From positions 14,559,403 through 14,623,402 of the forward strand of contig NW_024040040.1 in the NCBI RefSeq assembly GCF_014851395.1: DNA of 64,000 bases, given 5' to 3'. Below are positions 46,901-55,735 of the stretch, one piece after another. Source of the stretch: Micropterus salmoides (taxonomy: Eukaryota; Chordata; Actinopteri; Centrarchiformes; Centrarchidae). Numbering within the stretch: position 1 is the stretch's first letter; each line of letters opens with the position of its first letter. Position numbers and translations under genes: made by a program. The notes under the pieces are model-generated. The model had not been told where the DNA came from and made no database searches. It saw only the letters and a list, made by a program, of their open reading frames with translations.

Positions 46901-49900
46901 AGGCCAAAATAGTTCATCCTCTGGGGAGCATGAATATGTTTAGTACATTTAACTGCATCCTGCTCATTACATTTTGTTGTGTAAAGGTCAATCTTTTGGC
47001 CGTAAGAAATCTTTAACACAGTAAACTAAGATATGGTTATGACTGATATAAAGAAATCATCAATTTTTTTCATCCCTCCTACCTCCCTTTTCCAAATCTC
47101 TCCCTCACCCCCCTTTCAGACGGTGGGCATCACTCTCCGTAGCCTCATTCAAAGTGTTGATGAGATCCTGCCCTCTCTGCACAGCTCTGTCACAACAGAG
47201 GTAGGGCTCACCTCATTGCTCTTTGCATCAACCATTGTCTGTCCTCATTGTTTTATAATAATAATAATAATAATAATAATCTTTATTTGTAGAGCACTTT
47301 TCAAAAACAAGTTACAAAGTGCTTTAACAAGTGTAAAGACAATAATACCCAAGAGACAATAATACAAAAACAATACAAGATAAAAGCATGAAAACATTGA
47401 AAAGACTAAAATACATGTTTAAGATAAATATAAAATTAGTAAAATAGAATAAAATAAAAGGGATTAAATAAAGTCAAATAAGATTGGGAAAGGCTCTCCT
47501 ATAAAAGTATCTTTTAAAAAGGGACTTAAAAGAGTTCACTGACTCAGCTGACCTGATTTCCTCGGGCAGGCTGTCCCACAGCCTCGGGGCCCTGACAGCA
47601 AAGGCTCTGTCCCCTTTAGTTTTCAGTCGAGACTCTGGAACAGACAACAGACCTCTGCCCGAGGATCTCAAGGTACGTGCTGGTGTGTATGGGACTAAAA
47701 GTTCAGAAATATAACAAGGCGAGAGGCCATAAAGAGCTTTAAAAGTAATCAATAGAATTTTAAAGTCAATTCTAAAACATACTGGGAGCCAGTGTAATGA
47801 AGCTAAAATAGGAGTAATGTGGTCATATTTCTTTGTTCTGGTTAAAAGCCTGGCAGCTGAGTTCTGGACAGTCTGGAGTTGATCAATAGATTTTTGGTGA
47901 AAACAGGTGAAAAGGCTGTTGCAATAATCCAGGCGTGATGAGATGAAGGCGTGTAAAATGGTCTCGGTGTCCTAAAAAGTTAACATAGATCGAATTTTTG
48001 CTAAACATGATTGAATAAGCTTTGTGATGTGCTGCTTGAAATTTAAATAACTATCAAACCAAACACTAAGGTTCTTTGCCACAGGCTTAATGTGATTTAC
48101 TAGGGTGATTTACTGCCATCTGCTGGGACCCAATGACCAGGATTTCTGTTTTGTCTGAGTTCAGCTGGAGGAAATTATTTGACATCCATTTTTTAACTTC
48201 ACAAAGGCAGTTGTTAAGTGAACTCAGCATTCCAGGGTCTGTGGATCTGACGAGCAAATATATTTGTGTGTCATCAGCATAAATATGAAAAGAAATGCCA
48301 TGTTTATGGATAATATGTCCAAGGGGAAGCAGATACAAGGAAAACAAAATGGGTCCTAAGACCGACCCCTGAGGCACACCATATTTAACTGGACAGAACG
48401 AAGAAACATAGTTGTTTACAGACATGCAAAACTTCCTATTTGACAGGTAGGATGAAAACCATTCTAAGGCAGTACCAGAGATCCCCACCCATTGCTTCAG
48501 TCTGTCTAACATGATGTTGTGATCAATGGTGTCAAAAGCAGCGCTAAGGTCCAGGAGTACCAGGACTGAGCACAAGCCTTCATCAGCAGACATTAAAAGG
48601 TCATTGGTGACTTTAAGCAGGGCAGTCTCAGTGCTGTGGTACTTCCTGAAACCAGACTGAAACTTTTCAAATATTTTGTTATTTTCCAGTACAGTGAGCA
48701 GCTGTTTGGACACAATTCTTTCTAGAATCAGTTTTGAAATTGGTCTAAAATTATGTGGGAGGGAGGGATCTAAACTAGGTTTCTTTAAAAGTGGGTTCAC
48801 GCAAGCCGTTTTAAAATAATCAGGGACACAACCAGTAGATAGGGAGCTGTTGAAAACAGAGATCAAATGGGGCCCAACAGAATCTATTACTTTCAGTAAA
48901 AACTTCGATGGGATAAAACTGGTTAAAACTCTCTTGTTGCTGGTGAGGAACCTCTGAGTAAGAGGCCGCGGGGGTAATAGAGGCTCTGATTGACACCACC
49001 TTATTGGTAAAATAAGATAAAAACAATTCACAGTCATCATTACTTCCAGCTGAGGCACAAGGAGGTGTTGGGTTTACCAGCTGATCCACAGTCTTAAACA
49101 GAAACCTGGGATTGTGTTTATGTGTAGTAATGAGTTCAGAAAAATAGTATGTTCTCGCATCCTAACCAAGTTATTGTATTTAATTAATAAATCCTTCAGA
49201 CTGAGGTAATGGACTTGGAGACTGGATTTTTGCTTACTAGCTTTAGACGTAGGCCTAACCTTTAGAGGAGCAGTAATATTTAGTGACGACAAGCAGATAT
49301 GATTGAAGTGATCGACCAGATTGTTGGTATTGGAATCAGACAGGTGTTGGCTTTGGCTCTGAAAGAATGCGCAAAACTTTGAAACGCTTTGTTCATTAAA
49401 GATGCGAGAACACACAGAGCTTGGTGAGGCGGCATGAGTAACAGGCGAATCGCAGCTAAAAACAATACATCTGTGGTCAGATATGGTCATGTCCACCAAT
49501 TCCACAGAGGATATGCTGACACCCAGGGTAAAAACCAAGTCCAGTGTATGACCACGGTTATGGGTTTGCCCTTTAACATGTTGTTTGAAGTTAAAAGAAG
49601 TGGCCATATTTAAAAAGTCAGTTGCATTAACATTGGTGGGGTCATCAACATGAATATTAAAATCGCCACAAAGAACAATTCTGTCATAATTTAAAACCAG
49701 AGTAGATAAAAATTCAGGAAGTTCTGATAAAAATCCTCCAGGCGGTTTTGGGGGGCGATAAATTATAACAAATATGATAGGTTGCAGCCCTCCAACTTTA
49801 AGAGTGAGAACTTCAAAGGAGTTAAATTCATCACAGCGTACTTGATGACATTTGAAATATTTCCTATACACGCTCACTAGCCCACCACCACGACCACTGA

Positions 49901-51956
49901 CTAAAACAATCATATTGAGGCAGACACAGTTCAGCTAGCTGGCTATAGTCATTCATTTGCAACCAGGATTCAGTTAAAAACATAAAATCTAGATTTGCAG
50001 ACAAGATAAAATCATTTAAGATAAAAGTCTTACTTGAAAGTGATCTCACATTGATGAGAGCCATTTTAAACGAGTTTGTTCTGGGTGCTGGAGTTGGTGC
50101 AGTTGTCCTAATCCTTAAGAGATTACTAATATTTCTGTGTGGGATGTGCACATTTCGGTTTACTGGTCTATGCGTGATGATGACAGGAATAGAAGTCTTT
50201 GGAACAGCGCTGGGAGCAGAAGGCTTTACATGCCAGCAGGTGGAGACAGTTGTTTGTGGCAGTAAGGCAGAGATCTGTTCAGTGACCGGTGGTGTGTCCA
50301 GGTGTGCTGCTTCAATGATTAGTCATTCTCGTAAGTCATGTGTGGACCGCACCACATGCTGTATGTGAGCAGCTAACATTTCTGAGCCCCGTTTGTTTGG
50401 GTGAAGTCAGTTTGTCTTAAAAAGAGACATTCTTTGCCAGAAAATATTAAAATTATCCACATAACACACACGGTGAGCCCTACAGGCGGACTGCAGCCAG
50501 TCGTGGAGGCCAAGGAGTCTACTGAAGCGGCCAGCACCGCGACCAACTGTGGGAATGGGACCAGAGATAAAAACGGACTTTCCACACTACTTTAAAAAGT
50601 TAAAAAGACGGTTAAAATCTGATTTTGTCAGCTCAGACAGCTGAAGAGCTTTGTCATTTGTTCCGACATGGACTATCACTCTTGTGATGGAGGACGGGAG
50701 AGATGGCATTAGGTCCTGGAGTTTTTTTAAAATGTCAGCCGTGGTGGCACCGGGGAAGCAGTGAGTGGTAGCGTTAAAGAAACGGATGTTTCTGGTTATG
50801 GAGCCACCACTTATTAGTGTGGTTGGGGAGAAAAGAGGACGAGGAGATGCCGGTTGTGGGGTTCCAGAGCAGGACTGAGCAGAATCTGCTTCAACACTGC
50901 GTGCAGACTGAGGATGGAGTGTGTGAGCTGCCGAGTGTTGGAGTAGCAGTAACAAACCTGAGAGAAGGGCTACCCGACGGTGCAGGGTAGAGACGGTCTC
51001 CGGAGCGTCTGAGCACAGCCTCCTTCAGGATCCTACGTCAGGAAGCAGAGGTTTTTGACCGGGATGACGGCCGCCGATCAGGCCCAGTGGCAGACCGGCG
51101 GCACAGTGCAGGAGATGTAGCCGGTGAAGGAGATGTAGCCGGTGGAGGAGATGCAACAGTGTCGGCAGGCACTGTCCGCCGAAAGAGATCCGTATCAGGG
51201 AGACTCGAAGTAAAACTTAAGTTAAAAACTTAAGTTAAATAAAAAGGATATAAAAAATGTAACGAAAAAGAGTGGATTAAAACTGGATAAGAGTCCGGTT
51301 TAAGACGGAGCTTCCGACAGGTGGCTACAGACGCCAACGCATGCGCAGAGTGCAGATTACATCAGCAATTACATCAGCGATCTTGTGACTAGCACAAGCC
51401 TCGACTAGCACAAGCCTGATAGTGTACATGCAGTCAGTAGACTGGATATGTATGAATTATTTGAATGGGGAAACCTGCTGCACATTAGATAAGGACACTG
51501 AAAAACAGCTAGATGGTAACATTTGAGAGCTTTTCTTTCTAACACTGTATCCTAGGACGGTTAAATTAATGTTACTTGCATTTCATATAATTAAAGATTA
51601 CAAAACCGTAACTATATTTATTAAGTCACTCTTCAAATCTCTTAATTTTTTCTACTCTTATTAAAAGAGAAACTGAAATTTGACCAAATGTCTTTTCCCC
51701 CTCCCTGTCTCAGATCGAGGGCACTAAGAAACTACTGAACAAGGACTTAGGGGACCTGATCAGTAAGATGCGACTGGCTCAGCAGAACTACATAACGTCG
51801 CTGAAGGAGGAATGTCAACGGCAGATGTTGACGGCCGCTCACACTCTGGCACTGGACTCCAAAAACCTGCTGGATGCTGTGGACCAGGCTCGGGTCAGGG
51901 CCAACCTGGCTAAGCCCAAACCTGCCTCACCAGATGAAGACGACTCTGGGGAATGA
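32164..51956 (+). CDS. ptk2b: protein tyrosine kinase 2 beta (Pyk2/FAK2/RAFTK), full gene, 29 coding exons
   Basis: This is the calcium- and adhesion-responsive non-receptor tyrosine kinase of the FAK family, which recruits Src through its autophosphorylated linker and localises to adhesions through its FAT domain. The first in-frame ATG is at 32164 (MSGDTSTLSW); the stop is TGA at 51954-51956. Joined exons total 2850 nt, 949 aa, all phases consistent. Domains are FERM (about 36-355), Src-docking linker with Tyr396, kinase (about 414-670), a proline-rich linker and FAT (798-949). It is Pyk2 rather than FAK because the FERM segment KSNFELLEKDVGLDLFFP and the FAT end SKNLLDAVDQARVRANLA follow Pyk2. 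It is somewhat shorter than mammalian Pyk2 (about 1009 aa), mainly in the proline-rich linker. The N-terminal 30 residues are Ser/Thr-rich and not conserved. Confidence 0.95.
32367..34170 (+). repeat. pentamer-phased minisatellite with 50-bp higher-order unit
   Basis: Nearly all of this stretch is built from degenerate ACTNN pentamers (ACTGT, ACTCT, ACTAT, ACTTT). From 32581 to 32880 it resolves into six consecutive units of exactly 50 bp (32581, 32631, 32681, 32731, 32781, 32831). The middle units are almost identical; each equals ten pentamers. Outside this core the unit order is scrambled, and from about 33770 it decays. The array begins within about 6 bases of the donor of ptk2b exon 1. 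Long open frames across it (for example 32499-32807) are a by-product of the stop-poor repeat and are not genes. Confidence 0.93.
35069..35112. repeat. (TG)n microsatellite at the ptk2b exon 4 acceptor
   Basis: About 21 TG units end 10 bases before the acceptor TTTGTTCACAG of exon 4, occupying the place of the polypyrimidine tract. Confidence 0.9.
36505..36650 (+). repeat. interspersed repeat fragment in ptk2b intron 9
   Basis: AATACTTCAACATCTTGGCAAATATGCTTATTTGC, GAGAGTTAGATGAGAAGGT and TGATTAGCTTAGCATT form a block I recognise as a common fish interspersed repeat. Identification is from memory of the pattern only. Confidence 0.4.
37575..38050 (+). CDS. ptk2b: ptk2b exons 11-13: autophosphorylation linker
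   Basis: These are three small exons, 37575-37614 (40 nt), 37822-37853 (32 nt) and 38003-38050 (48 nt), encoding residues 368-407. They contain the Src SH2 docking site DIYAEIP with the autophosphorylated Tyr396 (equivalent to Tyr402 of mammalian Pyk2). The exon 12 donor is chosen as GTGAGT, 7 bases downstream of a GTCTGA, because only that keeps frame into the SDIYAEIP exon. Confidence 0.9.
38453..42226 (+). CDS. ptk2b: ptk2b exons 14-20: tyrosine kinase domain
   Basis: Exons are 38453-38547, 38724-38805, 40205-40305, 40652-40767, 41063-41163, 41266-41355 and 42022-42226 (residues 408-671). All catalytic signatures are intact: glycine loop GEGFFGEV (424-431), ATP-binding Lys449 in VAIK, HRDIAVRN with catalytic Asp540, DFG Asp558, activation-loop Tyr570-Tyr571, LPIKWMAPES, and DVWMFGVCVWEI. 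The activation-loop segment WMAPES is FAK-like; mammalian Pyk2 has WMSPES. The enzyme is predicted to be active. Confidence 0.95.
38682..38720. repeat. (TG)n microsatellite at the ptk2b exon 15 acceptor
   Basis: About 19 TG units are followed directly by TTTAG and exon 15, which encodes the ATP-binding VAIK lysine. Confidence 0.9.
42808..46455 (+). CDS. ptk2b: ptk2b exons 21-26: proline-rich linker
   Basis: Exons are 42808-42916, 43186-43233, 43748-43873, 44208-44240, 45922-45946 and 46418-46455 (residues about 671-797). Blocks are EIHRMELEQEVDVRRERARS, an SH3-ligand PPPKPSR formed across the exon 21/22 junction (the p130Cas/GRAF-type site), a charged coiled segment WEKERAQVENTLQRQRREML, and PPEKSPGNGPPEKPPMPPV. 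The segment that corresponds to the alternatively spliced Pro/Ser-rich insert of mammalian Pyk2 is not found between exons 22 and 23. The small exons (33, 25 and 38 nt) are the least certain, though frame is kept through all of them. Confidence 0.85.
43251..43279. repeat. (CA)n microsatellite
   Basis: About 14 CA units, 18 bases after the donor of ptk2b exon 22. Confidence 0.9.
43727..43745. repeat. (TG)n tract forming the ptk2b exon 23 acceptor
   Basis: The TG run reads straight into TAG and exon 23, with no other pyrimidine tract. Confidence 0.85.
43883..43928. repeat. (CA)n microsatellite after the ptk2b exon 23 donor
   Basis: About 22 CA units (one CC interruption) begin 10 bases after the donor GTGAGA of exon 23. 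It is complementary to the TG run on the other side of the same exon. Confidence 0.9.
44241..45921 (+). other. ptk2b: ptk2b intron 24
   Basis: A 1.7-kb intron. Sequence from about 44429 (GGTGTCATTTACACTGGGAACG, GGACATGTCCACACCACTTTTT) to about 44950 (CTTGTCCCCACCACTTCTCAGC) looks like a diverged interspersed repeat. No coding exon found. Confidence 0.35.
45641..45654 (+). promoter_or_regulatory. ptk2b: CTCF-type core motif
   Basis: The sequence CCACTAGGGGGCAG fits the CTCF core CCASYAGRKGGC at all 12 positions. It lies in ptk2b intron 24 within what looks like a dispersed repeat. Confidence 0.45.
46643..51956 (+). CDS. ptk2b: ptk2b exons 27-29: focal-adhesion-targeting (FAT) domain
   Basis: Exons are 46643-46777, 47120-47200 and 51714-51956 (residues 798-949). 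They encode the four-helix FAT bundle that binds paxillin LD motifs: YTGVMAMVKQVVQLKNDVNT, ITLRSLIQSVDEILPSLHSS, KLLNKDLGDLISKMRLAQQN, and RQMLTAAHTLALDSKNLLDA. Tyr812 sits at the position of the Grb2-binding tyrosine, but its context is YTGV, not YxNV. The C-terminus is an acidic tail PDEDDSGE. Intron 28 carries an antisense LINE. Confidence 0.94.
47474..47752 (-). pseudogene. LINE ORF2 C-terminal region
   Basis: The block ALYGLSPCYISELLVPYTPA, RTLRSSGRGLLSVPESRLKT and DRAFAVRAPRLWDSLPEEIR is the conserved C-terminal tail of fish L2/CR1-like ORF2 proteins. It is separated from the reverse transcriptase by frame breaks. Confidence 0.85.
48087..49058 (-). pseudogene. LINE ORF2 reverse transcriptase domain
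   Basis: The 323-codon frame carries NFRPISKLILERIVSKQL, FQSGFRKYHSTETALLKV, LLDLSAAFDTIDHNIMLDRL, VPQGSVLGPILFSLYLLPLG and the catalytic YADDTQIYL. A few residues are missing after FRPIS relative to the usual NLPFISKILE, pointing to a deletion. The following C-terminal region is in a different frame (47474-47752). Confidence 0.92.
49074..49913 (-). pseudogene. LINE ORF2 apurinic-type endonuclease domain
   Basis: The 279-codon open frame contains family blocks FVIIYRPPKPPGG, RIVLCGDFNIHVDD, GHTLDLVFTLG and the metal/catalytic MTISDHRCIVF. These are the central and C-terminal signatures of the LINE APE endonuclease (GDFN, SDH). The N-terminal NVRSL part is in another frame at 49864-50151, so the ORF is interrupted. 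Confidence 0.88.
50373..50955 (-). pseudogene. LINE ORF1 remnant with SGNH/esterase-like segment
   Basis: Open pieces at 50587-50955 and 50373-50585 carry FFNATTHCFPGATTADILKK and VIVHVGTNDKALQLSEL. A Gly-His-Val-Gly-Thr-Asn-Asp-like block is typical of GDSL/SGNH esterase domains found in ORF1 of CR1/L2-type elements. A frame shift separates the two pieces. Confidence 0.7.
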
Positions 51957-52200
51957 AGACAGAGCAAGTTCTCTGTTGATCGAATGGACTTGAAATTAAG
52001 GTTGAATTTTAAGTTGATACGATTATGGATGCTAAATAGATGTAATAATATATTTGTATTTTCTTCTAAAGAAATATGTCATGTTAACTGAGCATTTCTT
52101 GAAGTTGAAACTATGACAATGTATAATAGCAATTATACTGTTCTTTTTTTAGTCTTTTTACTATTTTTAAAATTAAAGATAATGAGGTTCTGCATTTTCT
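51957..52200 (+). other. ptk2b: ptk2b 3' untranslated region
   Basis: AT-rich sequence follows the stop. A poly(A) signal ATTAAA lies at 52172-52177, followed by a GT-rich stretch (TGTTTTGTTGT near 52200) typical of a downstream element. Confidence 0.55.
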
Positions 52201-52579
52201 GTTTTGTTGTTTTTTTCCATTTGTGTCATTAGTAAATATTTATGCATATATTTGCAGTGAGTTTGATTGCAGGTTTGTGTTCTAGCACCTGCAATGACAA
52301 GCTCGGACATAATGGGAAGAACAGACGATCTTGCAGCAAGCCACAAGAACATAATATAAGTCCCAGATGAATCTTATTAGTGGTTTGGAGTTGGAAAAGA
52401 CTTTGTCAACATGGTTTTTATAATGTCTTTAATGCAATTGTCCACAAATCAACTTAAAGATTCAGATAAGAAATTCCTGCTAGCTACAACTGTTAACAAC
52501 TTTTAATAAATAGAAAACACGAGTGAGAGGATATTAAATTTTCAATAAATCATGCTGATTCTTGGGTAATCCCCCTTTT

Positions 52580-53640
52580 ATCTACCACATCATTAAAAAT
52601 GTCATTGCTTCCTTCTATGTATTTCTCAACTGCGTTTTGCTGCAACAGTCTTTTAAAAAGTACTATTACTTAGCTGTCTCAATGCCTCAGACACATAGTC
52701 CTTTGTATTTTGTATCACAACAGCTCCTCCTTTATCAGCTGGTTTTATAACAATTCTTGAATAATCTCTTAGTTTTCTCAGGGCCTTTCTTAAACTAAAC
52801 GTAAACTAATGTAACTCTTCAACCTATTAGTTGATTTGACCCCTGCTTCAGTATCTTTTTCCAGTAGTCTAATAAATGTGGCAAGTGTAGATTAGGAGCA
52901 CCAGGAGGCATAAAAGTGGATTTACTTACTCAGAGGACTATTACTCCTCTCCAATTGTCATATTACCCTTATTATGAAAAAAATATTTTAAATGTAGCTG
53001 TCTGTAAAATGTATATGAATCAACTTTCAATTTGAATGCATGAACTTTGTTAGTGGGTTCTAAAATTGGTGACAGACATCTCTTAGCCTGACAAGTCCTT
53101 CCTGATAACCTTTGACATTGAAAGCCTGTACACTAACATTCCACATAAGGGTGGACTAGAAACTATGGACTTTTGAGGCCAAAAAAGATGCACCTCCAGT
53201 GGAATTACGTCTTGTGAGAACATGGATAACCCCTTTGCAAATAACATTTTGTGTTTTAAAAGGTATGTTGATGACCTTCTTATGGTCTTTAGAGCTTCTG
53301 AGGATGAACTTTCATTTCACAAAGGCATACTGTCCTAAAAAAATCCTTTTGATCTTTTGATCAAAGTTAATGAAAACAGACATTTGGCGACATCTATCTA
53401 TCAAAAAGTATAAATCTGACTTATGAAATAAAATTTACACGTTACTAGTTGCCATCCTCACCATATGATCAGTAACATACCATATGGTCAGTTTGTGAGA
53501 TTGAGAAGAAAATGTAGTGAAGCACAGGATTATCAAATAAAGGCTAAGGAAATGTCTGAACGGATTAGAGAATGATATGATCAAATACGAAACGCGTTGT
53601 TCGTAATAAATATAGTAAAGTAATTTCAGGGTGTGGTGGC
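52580..53640. mobile_element. Penelope-like retroelement remnant, rearranged
   Basis: The minus strand of about 52655-52880 reads the N-terminal reverse transcriptase region: FIRLLEKDTEAGVKS, then RIVIKPADKGGAVVIQNT and VSEALRQLSNSTF. The plus strand from 53102 reads LITFDIESLYTNIPHKGGLE, then YVDDLLMVF at 53264-53290, IKVNENRHLATSIYQK, and NIPYGQFVRLRRKCSEAQDY at about 53474-53535. These are diagnostic of Penelope-like elements. The two halves face opposite ways. Stops and frameshifts are frequent. It lies between ptk2b and the nucleoside hydrolase gene. Confidence 0.8.
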
Positions 53641-55282
53641 TTGTTTTTGATCTTTGAGTTTTTTCATTGCCAAATCCCCTGACCTACCAGCACCTGACTG
53701 TTGTTGCTGTACACAGGGAATTTCTTGTTTTATAATTAGGATTGTTAGTTAATTGAATGTTCATGTTTTCAAACAAATGCAGTGTATGTCATATTTGCCA
53801 TATCATTCAGTTCATATGTGGAACCAATCTCTGGTTTTTAGATCTGCAATTAAAATTGGATATTTTTCTTCTCTAAAACACAAATTATGCAGTCTTGTTC
53901 AAAGTTTAATTTTAGTTGATGTCAAAGTCGGAATAAAGGAACATGATTAGTGATTAAAAAAGTGATGATAATTTGTAGATTTCTATGTGGGTATAGCCAG
54001 TAGTCGATTTGTTCATCATTAACAAGGGGAGTGGCAGTGGATAGCATGTACGTATGCATGATGTAATAACATTAAAAGAGACTATTCGCCACATAGTTTT
54101 GTTTACAGCGTGTTTCCTACATTGTCTAACTTTGTTTAGCTTTAACTCCTGCATGCACAGCTGAAAAGACAATTTAGCCATAAATATTGGCACAAGACTT
54201 AGACCTGGCTTGTCCTGGCAAGTCTTGACGAATGGATGAGCAAAACATTAAAAAACACATTTACTTAAGTCTTTACTTCAGTAATTCACAATTGCACTTT
54301 CATAAAGTTAGAGGACTCGCAAGACATAGATTAAAAAAAAGGTCAATGTTGAAACAGTGGGATGTCATAACTTTTAGTTCCTAATGTGGGTCAAGCTCCA
54401 GAAACACTGGATCCTTCATTTCCTATAATGCAACTCAATAGCACATATTGTTAGACCCTCTGTGCCTTATAAATGTCCATGTCTTTCTTTTGATGCAGAC
54501 TTTACTGTATAAATGTGGACTCTCCAAGCCCAAAATGACATCATGAGGGTTATTTTTCTCAGGCTTTGACCAAACCCCACCAGAGCCACAGAATTTGAGA
54601 TTTGGACAACATAGCTCCAAGTAGTGATGTGTAATGGATCCCAATGCTGACAAGAAGTTGTATTTTTGCAGTATAATCCACTTTTCCTCTCTATCGATGT
54701 ACTGAGTGAGTTGCAGTCAGAGTTAGAGAGGTGGATCAGGCTGCAGGAGGGTTTTAACAGGTTTCTCACATTCAGCTGTGATGTCTTTTCACGTTGGTAT
54801 TAAGTGTGATTTTACTGAATTACTAGCTATGCAGGCCGTAAATACCTTTTGTACTGAAGCAGGTTTGAACAGGCACGGATTCAGACTCCACAGCAGAAGT
54901 TACAAGACAATGTAGCAGAGGATTCTGCATCTATTCAAATAATAAATACAGTTGTGCTTCAGGAGCCTTTAAAAAGTATTCTGAAACCTTACCTTTACTG
55001 TAACCTTTCAGAATAGTGGATATAACTCTATACTCCTGTAGCAGAACAAACTCTTTGTGACACTGTGTGATTATTATTCTGATTCGAGTTCAAGGCTGTG
55101 TTAAATTTAAATCATCCAACAATATGGAAAATATGCAAATATAAAGTGACTGATAATTTTCCCAGTCTTTCCAAATAATATATACCACTGGTGGTTTATT
55201 ATTCTATTTAAAAGGTAGTGGACAGGCGTTTAGATGTTTCTTTTACACACCTGCATGAACACCCCTCAGGCTGGGGTTGGTC
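53641..55282. other. spacer between the Penelope-like remnant and the nucleoside hydrolase promoter
   Basis: AT-rich; no exon, RNA gene or clear repeat recognised. Confidence 0.4.
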
Positions 55283-55318
55283 TGTTGCGTATGTAACCTG
55301 TATGTTACATACGCAACA
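55283..55318. promoter_or_regulatory. perfect 15-bp inverted repeat upstream of the nucleoside hydrolase gene
   Basis: The left arm at 55283-55297 (TGTTGCGTATGTAAC) is the exact reverse complement of the right arm at 55304-55318, with a 6-base spacer. It lies 12 bases before a TATA-like box. Each arm contains TATGTAAC, one base away from the PAR-bZIP/E4BP4 D-box TTATGTAAC. The regulatory role is inference. Confidence 0.6.
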
Positions 55319-55329
55319 TGTTTTTGGCA

Positions 55330-55421
55330 TTTAAAAGGCGGCTCTTCAGGTTAGGGCAGTCAGTGGCCACCTCTTCACTCTCAGAGCAGACAGTAAACAT
55401 CTTTCAGGAGTCGTCCACCAG
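55330..55421 (+). promoter_or_regulatory. putative promoter and 5' UTR exon of the nucleoside hydrolase gene
   Basis: A TATA-like TTTAAAAG at 55330-55337 is followed about 30 bases later by a likely start region. A donor CCACCAG/GTGAAT at 55421/55422 would join this untranslated exon to the acceptor at 55734, directly before the start ATG. There is no ATG in the exon. Transcript data would be needed to fix the start. Confidence 0.45.
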
Positions 55422-55735
55422 GTGAATATTTCTACAATACAATACACACAATACTATACAATATATTTTTCTGTAATTTTATTAACAGAACATTTTACAT
55501 GTTAAAATTAACATCTGCAGACTTGATTGATTATTGAAAACACCTACTTGAAGACTTTTTAGACCTTATGACTTACTATCACATTTAATCAATAAAACTT
55601 CCACAACTCACAGAACTTAACCCTTTGTAAAGTATGCGTATGCATCTTTCAGGTGTGAACTTTTTCTTTTAAGCATGAAGAAGTTGATTATTCTTCTTCA
55701 GGCATCAGATGTGAATCTTTTTTGTTGAATGTAGG

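Larger units (their letters stand above)
47255..51350 (-). mobile_element. L2/CR1-like non-LTR retrotransposon (LINE), near full length, inactive
   Basis: On the minus strand the order is 5' leader and ORF1, endonuclease, reverse transcriptase, a C-terminal region, then a 3' UTR ending in an (ATT)n tail (47255-47280 as AAT on the plus strand). The 3' end AGTGCTCTACAAATAAAG before the repeat is typical of this group. The 5' boundary near 51350 is approximate. Frames are broken at several points, so it is dead. It lies antisense in ptk2b intron 28, making up most of that 4.5-kb intron. Confidence 0.9.
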
